DNA of 64,000 nucleotides from JANSWY01 sp965243755 (GCA_965243755.1 CBDEVW010000002.1:1004010-1068009), one strand, 5' to 3'. Positions 1 to 9,138 are shown, numbered from the stretch's first letter. The notes: generated from the letters alone by a model not told the origin. A program made the numbers and translations.

Positions 1-306
1 TACCAGCTAAAGCAAAATGGATACAATAATCAACAGGTGAAGTCAATCATTGAAACCGGAACTACCCCTGAAGCCTATGAACGGGAAAAACTAATGACAG
101 AAATGCTGAATGTGTCTTTTGGAGATGTGAATGGCATTGTTTGGAGACTTCAGCAGCAGTTGAACACAAAAGGATATGACACACCCGTGGATGGTAACTT
201 TCGGGTAGACACTCAGGTTACCCTTCGGCAGTTTCAATCTGATAATGGGCTTTTCCCCAGTGGAGCCCTTGATAAAGAAACCTATATGAAGCTGTTCCAG
301 CCATAA
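1..306 (+). CDS. C-terminal part of a peptidoglycan-binding-domain protein (5' end outside window)
   Basis: The reading frame is open to the left edge, so this is the 3' end of a longer gene; the GTG at 37 is internal rather than a convincing start. The last ~65 residues have the layout of a PG_binding_1 domain: VWRLQQQLNTKGYDTPVDG, then VDTQVTLRQFQSDNGL, then GALDKETYMKL. This three-helix fold binds peptidoglycan at the cell surface. The missing N-terminal part could be an enzyme or an OmpA-like or lipoprotein module; nothing here decides which. Domain call by motif pattern only. Confidence 0.7.
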   Translation, partial: YQLKQNGYNNQQVKSIIETGTTPEAYEREKLMTEMLNVSFGDVNGIVWRLQQQLNTKGYDTPVDGNFRVDTQVTLRQFQSDNGLFPSGALDKETYMKLFQP

Positions 307-449
307 TTATCGATCAAATTTTAGCTAAACCAGCTATTTTGTGATTCCGACCAGCAAATACTTCAGGTCACCGAATATCTCAAACAAATGTCGGTGATAA
401 GCTGTTAATTTACTCTAAACATTAACTTAAAACACAACAAAATAATTAA

Positions 450-1262
450 ATGGATTACGATAAACTGATAGACAGAGGTTGGGATTTTGTACTGACTTAC
501 GGACCAAAATTGGTTGGTGCTATCATTGTATTCATCATTGGTCTTTGGATCATTCGAATTATTTCCAGGGCTTTTGCCAGGATGCTCCAAAACCGTAATA
601 CAGATCCCTCACTGACCCCATTTTTGAAAGGAATAGTGAACACCGTTTTGAAAATAATGTTGGTGATCAGTGTGTTGGGGATGCTGGGGATCGAGATGAC
701 CTCCTTTATTGCCATACTTGGTGCAGCGGGATTGGCTATTGGAATGGCATTGTCGGGGACCTTGCAAAATTTTGCGGGTGGCGTAATGATCCTGATTTTT
801 AAACCATTTAAAGTGGGTGATTTCATAGAGGCACAGGGATATAGTGGTACGGTTAACCAGATCCAGCTATTTAATACAATATTAAAAACGGGTGATAACA
901 AGACGATCATTATCCCAAATGGAGGGTTATCTACTTCATCAATGACCAACTATTCAACAGAAGCGAGGCGAAGGGTGGATTGGACATTTGGAATTGGTTA
1001 TTCGGACAATGTAGATGAAGCCAAGGAAATACTTCGGGAGCTATGTGGGCAGGATGAACGTATACTGCAGGATCCTGCAGTATTTATCGCACTTTCCGAG
1101 TTGGCAGATAGCTCAGTAAACCTTGTAGTAAGAGCATGGGTGAATGCGCCAGACTATTGGGGAGTATTCTTTGAGATGAATGAAAAAGTTTTTAAGACTT
1201 TCAACGAAAGGGGCATAAGTATACCATTTCCTCAAATGGATGTACATGTCAATCAGCTATAG
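450..1262 (+). CDS. Small-conductance mechanosensitive ion channel (MscS family)
   Basis: 270 aa, the usual size of a compact MscS channel. Two or three N-terminal membrane helices (about residues 20-110) lead into the Gly/Ala-rich pore helix (GAAGLAIGMALSGTLQNFAGG, about 90-110). The beta domain follows, with the FKVGDFIE and IPNGGLS motifs typical of the family, then the mixed C-terminal domain. It would sit in the inner membrane and open under membrane tension to release solutes during hypo-osmotic shock. The ATG at 450 follows an A-rich leader and gives a full-length protein. It is monocistronic and followed by a hairpin at 1327-1353. No unusual residue is seen. Confidence 0.93.
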   Translation: MDYDKLIDRGWDFVLTYGPKLVGAIIVFIIGLWIIRIISRAFARMLQNRNTDPSLTPFLKGIVNTVLKIMLVISVLGMLGIEMTSFIAILGAAGLAIGMALSGTLQNFAGGVMILIFKPFKVGDFIEAQGYSGTVNQIQLFNTILKTGDNKTIIIPNGGLSTSSMTNYSTEARRRVDWTFGIGYSDNVDEAKEILRELCGQDERILQDPAVFIALSELADSSVNLVVRAWVNAPDYWGVFFEMNEKVFKTFNERGISIPFPQMDVHVNQL

Positions 1263-1326
1263 ATAGAGGGCAGACAAGCGGGGTTACTTTTCTAATTTAC
1301 CAAGCCAAAGTTAGGAAGGAAGGACG

Positions 1327-1353
1327 GCAGGGGACCAGTTAATGGTTCCCTGC
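1327..1353 (+). terminator. Hairpin downstream of the MscS gene
   Basis: An 11-bp stem with one G-U pair (1327-1337 with 1343-1353) and a 5-nt loop, followed by a T/A-rich stretch ending in five Ts at 1358-1362. It lies between two convergent genes. It is probably an intrinsic terminator, although the T-run is not immediately adjacent to the stem. Confidence 0.5.
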
Positions 1354-1370
1354 TTAATTAATTACTCTTT

Positions 1371-2984
1371 TTAATGATTGACCCTCTTTTTAGCATTTTT
1401 CATTAGTCCTGAGATGGTGATTCCACCGTAGGAATAGAAATCTGCAGATGAAAATGACTTTTTGTTCAGGTCAGTTTTAAAATAAACCAGTTTAAAATGA
1501 CAGGGGACCTTTTTGTCGTGATCTGGATCTGAAAAATAACTTTTCATTTTGATCACGACATGGTGTTTGTCAAATTCCTCCACTATATCTAACGGGTTTC
1601 TTAATTTGACAAGGTACCATTCAGTATCCATTTGGCCGTCTGAATCAATCAGTAATCTCTTCTTTACTACCCCATAATCATTACTAAAAAAATCTGCCAG
1701 ATAGTGGTTGTTATGAGGGCAGCTTAACCTTAATTTCTTGTCAACCAAATTCACAGGACTTATAAGATTTTGAAATAGGAAGCTGGGCACAAACCTTCTT
1801 TCCTCTCTATCGCTGTGAAATTTAATATTTCGCCAAAAACCCGGTACTGGAGTAATTTGCCTAAACGATATTAAAACTAGTATGAAAAATACAAAAGTTA
1901 AGCCTGGCGCGATTGTCGAAAACTGATTGGTGTCATAATTGGGTACGAGGTAAAAGTTGATCAATACTGTTGCAGCAATCATAACACCTGCACCCGCAAG
2001 GATTAAAAACTCAGAATTTGTCAACTCAGACCTAACTCTGATCATATAACTTTTTGAGTTGCTACATACATTATTTAATATGATCATCCACATTGTTAAT
2101 TGTGGTATAAGGAGTAGTAGAATTAGAATGGCAAGACCACCTTCCTGATAAAGTAAATTATTAATTCCAGCTAGCCCTATTGATAGAAGAAAGAATGTAA
2201 TGCAATATCCCCATTCAAAGTTTCGCCTAAAAAAATATTGCAAAGTCCCATATAAGGCAATTGATGATTGGATCATATGAAGGAAACTAAAGCAAATTGC
2301 CCAGAATAGTAGAAAGTCTGTTTCTCCTTTTACGCGATACAAATTCTCAGAAAAGGCAAATCCAAGTGAAATCAGACAGGTCAAAAATATCAGCCGATCG
2401 GGGGCGTTCTTTTTTGCAATAAACAATAATAGAAAACCCGGCAAAATCTTTAGTGTTTCACTCAAAAAACCATAGTTAAATACCCAATAGATCAATTCTC
2501 CTATAAACGTTCCGGTAAGTTCATTTTGTGTTGCAGATTTGATTTGAACGGAAACTGGAACAGCCAGAAATGGAATAATCATTCCATAGATAATCAAGGA
2601 GATATTTAATAGTATATTCCTATTTGGCTGAAATATCTTCCAAAGCAGTAATAGACAAAATGAAACAGACAGCAAACCCGTCAATAAGTCAATCAGATTT
2701 AATTCAGTAAACACCCGGATGAAGTCCTGAAAAGCAATTACCCAGAAATTTGTGGTATATGGATAAGTTAGCCCAGATGTTAGTTGAAATGAATCTATTG
2801 AAATAGTTTGGTCAATTTTGATCACACTGGCAATAGCATAACCAACTATACATGTAATGATCAATGCTATGGTGCCCTTGAATAATCCGGTTTTAAGAAA
2901 CAAATCCTTGTTGATGCTGCTCTTGTACCTTCGATAAACGAAGCTACCTAGTAAGAAATTGATGAATATAATGGAAATAAACAC
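1371..2984 (-). CDS. PrsW-like (glutamic-type) intramembrane protease with extra soluble C-terminus
   Basis: A polytopic protein of 537 aa. Three motifs of the PrsW/CPBP-like family are in order: S175-E176-x-x-K179 (the family usually has EExxK), F209-x-x-x-E213 and H236. At least eight hydrophobic segments lie between residues 1 and 375. The final ~150 residues are soluble, contain a cluster of charged residues, and look like an added cytoplasmic or periplasmic domain I do not recognise. The family cleaves membrane-anchored regulators such as anti-sigma factors. Loss of the first Glu of EExxK may mean altered or lost activity. No neighbour suggests a substrate. Family assignment is from motif order, not from a profile search. 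Confidence 0.6.
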   Translation of the reverse strand: MFISIIFINFLLGSFVYRRYKSSINKDLFLKTGLFKGTIALIITCIVGYAIASVIKIDQTISIDSFQLTSGLTYPYTTNFWVIAFQDFIRVFTELNLIDLLTGLLSVSFCLLLLWKIFQPNRNILLNISLIIYGMIIPFLAVPVSVQIKSATQNELTGTFIGELIYWVFNYGFLSETLKILPGFLLLFIAKKNAPDRLIFLTCLISLGFAFSENLYRVKGETDFLLFWAICFSFLHMIQSSIALYGTLQYFFRRNFEWGYCITFFLLSIGLAGINNLLYQEGGLAILILLLLIPQLTMWMIILNNVCSNSKSYMIRVRSELTNSEFLILAGAGVMIAATVLINFYLVPNYDTNQFSTIAPGLTFVFFILVLISFRQITPVPGFWRNIKFHSDREERRFVPSFLFQNLISPVNLVDKKLRLSCPHNNHYLADFFSNDYGVVKKRLLIDSDGQMDTEWYLVKLRNPLDIVEEFDKHHVVIKMKSYFSDPDHDKKVPCHFKLVYFKTDLNKKSFSSADFYSYGGITISGLMKNAKKRVNH

Positions 2985-3017
2985 ATTTAGACATTTAGAT
3001 GAATTTGCAAAGATAAA

Positions 3018-3050
3018 AGAACTCTTTGAATAACATTTTCAAAGAGTTCT
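3018..3050 (-). terminator. Terminator of the copper-efflux operon
   Basis: A perfect 13-bp inverted repeat (3018-3030 and 3038-3050, 7-nt loop), followed on the minus strand by TTTTATC. It sits immediately after the last gene of the Cus operon and before the oppositely regulated PrsW-like gene on the same strand. Confidence 0.8.
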
Positions 3051-3077
3051 CAAAAAATATTTTCCGCTGCTTTACTA

Positions 3078-4292
3078 TTAACCCGGATTTTCGATTTGAG
3101 CAAGTCTGACTTTTGAACTCTTATCATCCTTCAACTCTGTCCATGCAAAATATAATTGACCATTATAAAGCTCCATTTGTGGAAAACCACTTGCTCGGGC
3201 ATCACTGGTTTCAGCAATCACTACTGGCGTACCTACCTGACCATTTAGGTTTACTTTACAGGTTTTTATTACCGTTTTTTCGCCTTCCTTGCCAAGCCAG
3301 CTGACATAAGCAGATTTATTATTGATCATTACCATATCAACTCTCCCAACAGGCGATTTTTCATCAATCATCACTGGTTTGCCAAATGAAGCACCCCCAT
3401 CTTCCGAAAATATAACCTTCACCTGAGGTTTTCCATTGGGTACCGAGAACCAGGCAACACCTAGTGTGTTACCAATGGCGCTTACCCTCGGTCCATTGAC
3501 CGGGCACCCATTGATTTTCCACTGATCTGAATAAATTGTCCTGGGCTCTGTCCAATTTCCGTTGACCATTCTCACGATAGCCATGTCCCGTATTTCAAGT
3601 TCGGATCGGTCTCTGTAGACGAAAATGGGACCATTGGAGGTCATAGCACCAGAAGTCTGGCAACAATCGCAAACCCGATTGTCCAGCACTGATTCGTTTG
3701 AGATATTGCCTTCTATGTCCATCACTGCTGTGCGCAAAGTCATAGCGCCATGATGGGCTCCATGATCACCCGAAGTATTCCTGCCATCCAGCCACGCAAG
3801 CTGAAAGCTCTGATCTGGTAATGGGACCATAGACACAAACCCATGTTCCGTTGGTGTTCCATCAGTATGTGGGATAATTGGTTCGGTCCAGCCAGTTCCA
3901 GCGTTTCTCCTGATGTTCACATCGTATGAATAGGTGCCCGCAGCGCTTTTTGCCAGGTAATGTGCCAGCATTTCGCCATTTTCATTGGCGGCAACCATTG
4001 GATAATCTGCCCAGTTTACAAACCAGTCTGTACCAATAGCTATTAACGAGGGCTCAGTCCATTGATCGTTTGAGAAAGAAGCATAATTCAAATAGGTGGA
4101 ATCTCCTTGTTCCTCTACCCATGACATGTACATTTTGTCATTTGCTGCTACGAGCAGATATGGTAAACTTGAATTGCCATTTGCAGGCGATTCAATCGTG
4201 CTGGGGGTTTTCTGGACTTCATTGTCTGAGCTGGGTTGACTGCATCCAGCCAGAATTAAAGCCGGAATTAAATAATTTACAATTTTCATCAT
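3078..4292 (-). CDS. Sialidase-like beta-propeller lipoprotein
   Basis: 404 aa. Residues 1-16 form a lipoprotein signal ending in the lipobox ILAG-C16, so the protein is probably anchored in the outer membrane. The remainder has repeated beta-strand segments of the exo-alpha-sialidase/BNR propeller type (SEDGGASFGKP, YVSWLGKEG, FAWTEL). It contains a CDCC motif (about residues 208-211) and a His-rich DHGAHHGAM segment (about 175-183), both unusual in a plain propeller and plausible metal ligands. It is the last gene of the operon and overlaps the upstream DUF2911 gene by 4 bp. Context argues for a periplasmic metal-related role rather than for sialic acid cleavage; that role is inferred. Confidence 0.7.
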   Translation of the reverse strand: MMKIVNYLIPALILAGCSQPSSDNEVQKTPSTIESPANGNSSLPYLLVAANDKMYMSWVEEQGDSTYLNYASFSNDQWTEPSLIAIGTDWFVNWADYPMVAANENGEMLAHYLAKSAAGTYSYDVNIRRNAGTGWTEPIIPHTDGTPTEHGFVSMVPLPDQSFQLAWLDGRNTSGDHGAHHGAMTLRTAVMDIEGNISNESVLDNRVCDCCQTSGAMTSNGPIFVYRDRSELEIRDMAIVRMVNGNWTEPRTIYSDQWKINGCPVNGPRVSAIGNTLGVAWFSVPNGKPQVKVIFSEDGGASFGKPVMIDEKSPVGRVDMVMINNKSAYVSWLGKEGEKTVIKTCKVNLNGQVGTPVVIAETSDARASGFPQMELYNGQLYFAWTELKDDKSSKVRLAQIENPG

Positions 4293-4870
4293 GATTGGGC
4301 ATTCTTAATCTTGAAACTGACTTTGACATCATCCCAGCTAATTGCAATTATGCCTGTATTGTCGTCGATGGCTTGCACTTCGTAGGTAAGAGATTCTACC
4401 GTTTCATTTAATTTTTCAGGATTCACCTTGAGTCGAACGATATCTTCAGCTTCACTATAATCATCAGCAAGATGTTGATCCCAATTTTTATTGATAATAA
4501 TTGTCCATTCCGCCTCCCCTGGAATTGTGAACAATGCGTATTTTCCAGCTTTTATTGCGGTGTCTCCAATTTCAACATCTTTAGAAAATTGAATAGAAGT
4601 AGCCTTGTGTGCTCCTGTAACCCAAACTTCCCCATAGGCTACCAATCCACCAAAAATCTGCCTTCCTCTTTTGCCAGGAGAACTGTATTCAATGTGCACG
4701 TGGTTTTCTCCTATGTTACTCATTGCCATTTGTTTGGGGCTTTTTGGCTTTTTCTTTCCATCATCAATCGCATTGGAATGCCCGTGATTATCATGGTGAG
4801 TAGAGCCTTTCTCTGAAGTACCACAACTACAAAATAGTATTACTGATACTAGTATGACCGTATGCTTCAT
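4289..4870 (-). CDS. DUF2911 lipoprotein
   Basis: 193 aa with a lipoprotein signal (ILFCSC-G) and a His-rich linker (HHDNHGHS, about residues 25-32) that could bind copper. The body matches the DUF2911 family, frequent in Bacteroidota: a beta-sandwich with the conserved IEYSSPGKRGRQIFG, VWVTGAHKAT and AGKYALFTIP segments. No biochemical function is established for the family. It overlaps the next gene of the operon by 4 bp, implying translational coupling. Confidence 0.85.
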   Translation of the reverse strand: MKHTVILVSVILFCSCGTSEKGSTHHDNHGHSNAIDDGKKKPKSPKQMAMSNIGENHVHIEYSSPGKRGRQIFGGLVAYGEVWVTGAHKATSIQFSKDVEIGDTAIKAGKYALFTIPGEAEWTIIINKNWDQHLADDYSEAEDIVRLKVNPEKLNETVESLTYEVQAIDDNTGIIAISWDDVKVSFKIKNAQS

Positions 4871-4903
4871 TTAAGTGTGATTTATTTATCTGATGAGATT
4901 CAA

Positions 4904-5425
4904 TTAAAGTTTTTCTTCCACCTTCCCACACTTCAGCATCATATCTCCAAAGTAAGGATTTCTGATTTCTTCTGAGTTACTTAACCAGTTTGCGCCGGTA
5001 TTATCGAATGCCATGGGACAATACTGTACATAAATACCCTCTTCCTCGTCATTCGATTTTAATACCTCAATTAAACCATCAGTAAGGGATTTGAAAGCTG
5101 TGCGTTGTGCTTTGAGATCATCACTTGCAGCAATAGTTCCGGCAGCTTCAATAAGTTGGCTGCTCATTTGCTTCGATTTAAGTGCGACAACCAGGGCCTG
5201 CGCAGAAGTCTTTGCGGTAGCTGCATCAGATTTTACAAATGCATCCTTCAGTTGCATATAAATGTCCAATACGCCAGGTTGTTGGCTCACGGTTGATTCC
5301 TGCGTTTTATTGCTGGTATCAGTCCTGGATTCGGTTGATCCATTAGAACAAGCCATTAATCCAATTGATAAGGTTACTGTTAGTGCTATTGTTTTCATAG
5401 GTCTAATAAATTTTTGAGTATTCAT
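4904..5425 (-). CDS. Stand-alone DUF3347 lipoprotein
   Basis: 173 aa. A signal peptide with lipobox (LMAC-S26) is followed by a Ser/Thr-rich linker and a DUF3347 domain, a helical domain frequent in Bacteroidota copper-efflux operons. It ends in a Cys/Met-containing tail: YCPMAFDNTGANW, then NPYFGDMMLKCG. The same tail is found at the end of the adjacent CusB protein, so the two domains are clearly duplicates. The paired CPM and MLxCG motifs suggest a Cu(I)/Ag(I) site in the periplasm. It lies 19 bp after CusB on the same strand. Confidence 0.85.
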   Translation of the reverse strand: MNTQKFIRPMKTIALTVTLSIGLMACSNGSTESRTDTSNKTQESTVSQQPGVLDIYMQLKDAFVKSDAATAKTSAQALVVALKSKQMSSQLIEAAGTIAASDDLKAQRTAFKSLTDGLIEVLKSNDEEEGIYVQYCPMAFDNTGANWLSNSEEIRNPYFGDMMLKCGKVEEKL

Positions 5426-5444
5426 TTGTTAAATTTTTATTCTG

Positions 5445-7229
5445 TTATTTCAATTCTTCTTCTACATTGCCACAAGTGAGCATAGCGTCTCCAAAATATG
5501 GATTGAGGATTTCGTCAGAGTCGCTTAGCCAATAAGCGCCCTCAAAATCGAAGGCCATCGGGCAGTACTGTCGGTAGCCGCCGGTTTCAACTTCAAATTT
5601 CACAAGGGTTTGGTACAACTGGTCACTTAAAGGTGATAAAGCCTGTCTTTGTACTTCTACATCACTATGGCTCAATATAAATTTTACTGAACCCTGAAGA
5701 ACCTCCAGGTCTTTCATCCACTCCATATGAGCATCACCTGAAACCAGTTTCATATCTACCTTTTCTATTGCTTTTTGCAGCTTTCCGGATTCCGATTGCG
5801 CCTTGTCAGGGTCAGAGTTCACCAAGGCATCCTTCACAGGAATGTAGGCACTGAAGACTTTACCCAGTTGCTCCTTAAATTGATCATTTGACTGGAAGGT
5901 CTTGGTGCTGGCATTAACTTCTGGTAATTGTAAGTCTCCCTTATTTGCTCCCGATCCCGTTCCATGGTCATGCCCTGTATTTGAGCCACCCCCGTTTCTG
6001 TTCATCATTGATACTTTTCCCTGCAATTGTGCAGCTGCATCAATCTTAAAAACTCCATTGGTTGCAATCTCTTCACCTTCTTCCAAACCACTAATAACCA
6101 CATAGCTGTTGCCTGCATCCGTTCCCAGCGTAATTTCTCTGAACTGAAAGGTGGGCTGATTGTAATTGCTTTGCTTCACATATACCACGGCCCTTTTTCC
6201 AGTCCAGAGTACTGCTGACTTGGGAATGGTGAGGGCCTGATCTTTACCGCTTATGTTGGCATGAATTGTACCTTCCACAAACATGTCAGGTTTGAGTCTT
6301 TTGTCACGATTGATGATTTCCGTCCTCACTGATGCGGTTCTGGACATTTTGTTTACTACCGGATCGATAAAGGTCACAACACTTTTGAATTCATCTTCAG
6401 GAAAAGTCTGGACCTTAAAAGAGATCGAATCTCCGACACGGATCCACCGCAGGTCACTTTCATAAGCATCAAATTGCACCCATAGCTTGCTGAGATTCGC
6501 CAGTTCAAACAGGACTTTTCCTTCCATGACGTGTTCGCCCTCCGCAACTTTTCGCTGAATGATGGTGCCTGATCGGGGAGCGTAAACATTGAAGTAGAAT
6601 TGTGGTTCTCCTTTCTCAATGATTTCATTGATCTGTTGGTCCGTCAACTCCCACAACTTCAGTTTCTGAATGGCGGCTTCATAAAATGACGGATTAGATG
6701 TTTTGAATTTTAGTGCTTCGAATAGCTCTTTTTGGGCAGTAACCAGATCAGGAGAATAGAGAGTAGCCAGCTTCTGACCTTTTTGAATGAATTGCCCGGT
6801 GAAGTCGGCAAATAATTTTTCTACCCTTCCATTGAAATGAGAAGTCACTGTCGCAATACTTCTTTCATCAGCAACTATTTTACCAGGTAGGTACATGGTT
6901 TTTTGAGGTGAATGCTTTCCAGCTTTAATGGTCTGGATGTTGGCCATCTGAACAGCACTCTCCGACATCTGAATTTCATCAGGTTTTACCGATTGATCTC
7001 CTGAGGAGGATACCGGGATCAAATCCATTCCGCATAAAGGGCATTTTCCAGGCCCACTTTCTCTGATTTGTGGATGCATTGAACATGTCCACACCTCTTC
7101 GGCGGATTCACTGTGCACATGACCATTTGCTTCTGAACCACCTGAGGGGCTTAGAAACCATCCAATCATCAAACCGATCAGTAAGATCAGTCCTCCAAAA
7201 ATGAATTTATTGTCAAATATCTTTTTCAT
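5445..7229 (-). CDS. cusB: CusB-like RND efflux periplasmic adaptor with metal-binding domain and C-terminal DUF3347
   Basis: 594 aa. Residues 1-27 are a membrane anchor or signal. Residues 47-70 form a heavy-metal-binding domain with Cys49, Met51, His52, Cys63, Cys66 and Met68. The membrane-fusion core follows (lipoyl, barrel-sandwich and helical hairpin, about 100-400), then a Gly/His-rich linker (GGGSNTGHDHGTG) and a DUF3347 domain (about 440-590) ending in YCPMAFDFEGAYW and the MLTCG motif. It would link the inner-membrane pump to the TolC channel and hand metal to the pump. It overlaps the outer-membrane channel gene by 4 bp. The added DUF3347 makes it longer than the ~400 aa E. coli CusB. 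Confidence 0.92.
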   Translation of the reverse strand: MKKIFDNKFIFGGLILLIGLMIGWFLSPSGGSEANGHVHSESAEEVWTCSMHPQIRESGPGKCPLCGMDLIPVSSSGDQSVKPDEIQMSESAVQMANIQTIKAGKHSPQKTMYLPGKIVADERSIATVTSHFNGRVEKLFADFTGQFIQKGQKLATLYSPDLVTAQKELFEALKFKTSNPSFYEAAIQKLKLWELTDQQINEIIEKGEPQFYFNVYAPRSGTIIQRKVAEGEHVMEGKVLFELANLSKLWVQFDAYESDLRWIRVGDSISFKVQTFPEDEFKSVVTFIDPVVNKMSRTASVRTEIINRDKRLKPDMFVEGTIHANISGKDQALTIPKSAVLWTGKRAVVYVKQSNYNQPTFQFREITLGTDAGNSYVVISGLEEGEEIATNGVFKIDAAAQLQGKVSMMNRNGGGSNTGHDHGTGSGANKGDLQLPEVNASTKTFQSNDQFKEQLGKVFSAYIPVKDALVNSDPDKAQSESGKLQKAIEKVDMKLVSGDAHMEWMKDLEVLQGSVKFILSHSDVEVQRQALSPLSDQLYQTLVKFEVETGGYRQYCPMAFDFEGAYWLSDSDEILNPYFGDAMLTCGNVEEELK

Positions 7230-8461
7230 TTTCCTAATAGGTAATTGATTTTATAAATCGCGTTATTATTGTCCACTATGGCCTTTTGCAGGGCCAGTTG
7301 ATAGGTGAGCAGCTTTCGTTCCATACGAATGACCTCCTCAAACCCTGTTACTCCGGTCGTGAATTCTGTCTGAAGTAGGGACAGAGAACGTTCTGCCAGA
7401 TCATGTAACTTTTCGTTCAGCCTGATTCTTCTTTGAGCGTCCAGATGACTGGTGATTAATCGCTCCAGTTGTGAAGAGAGGCTGTTAGATTCATCGCTGA
7501 TCTGATATTCCAGGCTTTGTTGTTCCAGTTTAGCCTGTTCCTGCATTGCCTGATATTTTTTTCTGAATATAGGTACCCTTACTCCCACTTGTGGAAACAA
7601 AAACGCGTCCTGTCCATTTCCTGGCATATCCATATCTGTGCGTTCCGCAATATTGATGTAGCTTGCCCCAATAGTTAGTGATGGTTTCCCCATCAGTTTT
7701 GCAGCTTCCACCTGTTTTTCTTTACTATCCGCCATCAGTTGCAACTCCTGAAGTCTTAGGTTCTGATTGATGATGCTATCGTAAAGCACTTTTTTATCTT
7801 CCTTCAATTGTATGATTTCAAGTTGATCAGGAAATTCTATCTCATCTGAAAGCCTTGTATTTAACAGGTTTTCAAACTCAGCTCTTGCCGCGGATTTCGA
7901 ATCTTTCAGGAATTGCAGTTGGGTGTGGAGTTCCTCTTCCTCCATTTCAACTCGTAATACATTGACAAATCCAGTTTTTCCACTCTCAAAATTGACCCTG
8001 GCCAATTCCTTAAAGGACCTTAGCAGTTCAATGTTTTCCTCTGTCAGTTGAATGGATTGGTGAAGGAAGTAAAGCTGATTATAATGCAGTTTGACATCAC
8101 GAAACAACATCAGGCGGGCGTTTTCAAAGGCGACAAGTTTTGATGAGGCATTGGTGGCGGCCACATCTCCCTGTGCTTTAAGCGTGCCAAACCATGGAAA
8201 ACTCTGATTGATTGCCACAGTAGCTCTTTGTGGTCCAACACGTGTTTCTACTGACTGCAAAAAGTACCCAAAGGCCACCTGTGGATCCGGGAGCCCTTTG
8301 GCCTGATTAATCCTTTCCATTGCAGCCAGGTAGTCGTTGAATTTGGCTTTTAACCCTGGATTATTTTCAGCCGCCAACTTTAGGTATTGATCCAGGTAAT
8401 CCTGACTGTAAACAGGGGAGTAAATCATTCCCACTAATAATATGAAGATCAGCTTTCTCAT
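7226..8461 (-). CDS. TolC-family outer-membrane efflux channel (CusC-like)
   Basis: 411 aa with a signal peptide (residues 1-19) and two halves rich in long coiled helices, as in outer-membrane efflux proteins (for example GLPDPQVAFGY, VRVPIFRKKYQAMQEQAKLEQQ). It forms the outer-membrane exit duct of the tripartite metal pump. It overlaps CusB downstream and the decarboxylase-like lipoprotein upstream by 4 bp each, so translation is probably coupled. Nothing unusual is seen. Confidence 0.92.
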   Translation of the reverse strand: MRKLIFILLVGMIYSPVYSQDYLDQYLKLAAENNPGLKAKFNDYLAAMERINQAKGLPDPQVAFGYFLQSVETRVGPQRATVAINQSFPWFGTLKAQGDVAATNASSKLVAFENARLMLFRDVKLHYNQLYFLHQSIQLTEENIELLRSFKELARVNFESGKTGFVNVLRVEMEEEELHTQLQFLKDSKSAARAEFENLLNTRLSDEIEFPDQLEIIQLKEDKKVLYDSIINQNLRLQELQLMADSKEKQVEAAKLMGKPSLTIGASYINIAERTDMDMPGNGQDAFLFPQVGVRVPIFRKKYQAMQEQAKLEQQSLEYQISDESNSLSSQLERLITSHLDAQRRIRLNEKLHDLAERSLSLLQTEFTTGVTGFEEVIRMERKLLTYQLALQKAIVDNNNAIYKINYLLGK

Positions 8462-9138
8462 AATTTTGGCAGTAATAAGGTGAATGAATTTGTTCCGGTT
8501 TCCAGTTCGTCTACATGTCCCATTTCTGCAAAGTCTTCATTCCTGACATGCATGTGAACTCTTGAATCGTGATGGGTAAATATTCCCTGATGATGATCGG
8601 AATAAAACCCTGTAATTGTCACCACTTGGTCGGTTAATTCTCCGATATATGCACCTTTCTTGTGTTGTGAAAAGTCGCTGTTCGGATCAAAATTGATGAT
8701 ATGATACATCAGCTTTGGAAACTTACCTTGTATCACAAAAGGGAATGGCGTATTCAGCTGTTTATCACTAGCGATACTTTCCAGGACTTTTTCAAGATTT
8801 GATGTAGTAACAACCATGGTGTCCCATTCATGAACTGTTGAATAAACCAGCAAGGTGGCCAGGACCTGATTAGATGCAAGAATAGAAGGGCCGATACTGT
8901 CTACAGTGGCAATTATACTGTGCCCATTTTCAATTAAAATTTCACCACGAAGGGAATCCAATGCACCTACTGCATATAAACCAGGTCTTGTGATTGAGTC
9001 GAGGGAAACCCTGGCTTCTATCTTTCCCTGATGCATGATCTGTCTTAATTCACCGACATGATCGACATCTACTGTCATCACTGGTGAATCACAAGCCTGA
9101 AGCAACAGGAATGCTATGATTATATGATTAATTTTCAT
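8458..9138 (-). CDS. Acetolactate-decarboxylase-like (BudA-fold) lipoprotein in a metal-efflux operon
   Basis: 226 aa. The lipobox LLQA-C16 predicts export and lipid anchoring. The rest follows the alpha-acetolactate decarboxylase pattern: a GALDSLRGEI segment with E66, TITGFYSDHHQGIF, and the His triad H195-x-H197-x10-H208, the same spacing as the family's zinc ligands. Known BudA enzymes are cytoplasmic and convert acetolactate to acetoin. This copy is exported, sits between the TolC and CusA genes with overlaps of 4 and 11 bp, and stops soon after the His triad, so the family's C-terminal catalytic Glu segment seems to be missing. A metal-binding or chaperone role fits the context better than acetoin synthesis, but that is inference. 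Confidence 0.65.
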   Translation of the reverse strand: MKINHIIIAFLLLQACDSPVMTVDVDHVGELRQIMHQGKIEARVSLDSITRPGLYAVGALDSLRGEILIENGHSIIATVDSIGPSILASNQVLATLLVYSTVHEWDTMVVTTSNLEKVLESIASDKQLNTPFPFVIQGKFPKLMYHIINFDPNSDFSQHKKGAYIGELTDQVVTITGFYSDHHQGIFTHHDSRVHMHVRNEDFAEMGHVDELETGTNSFTLLLPKL

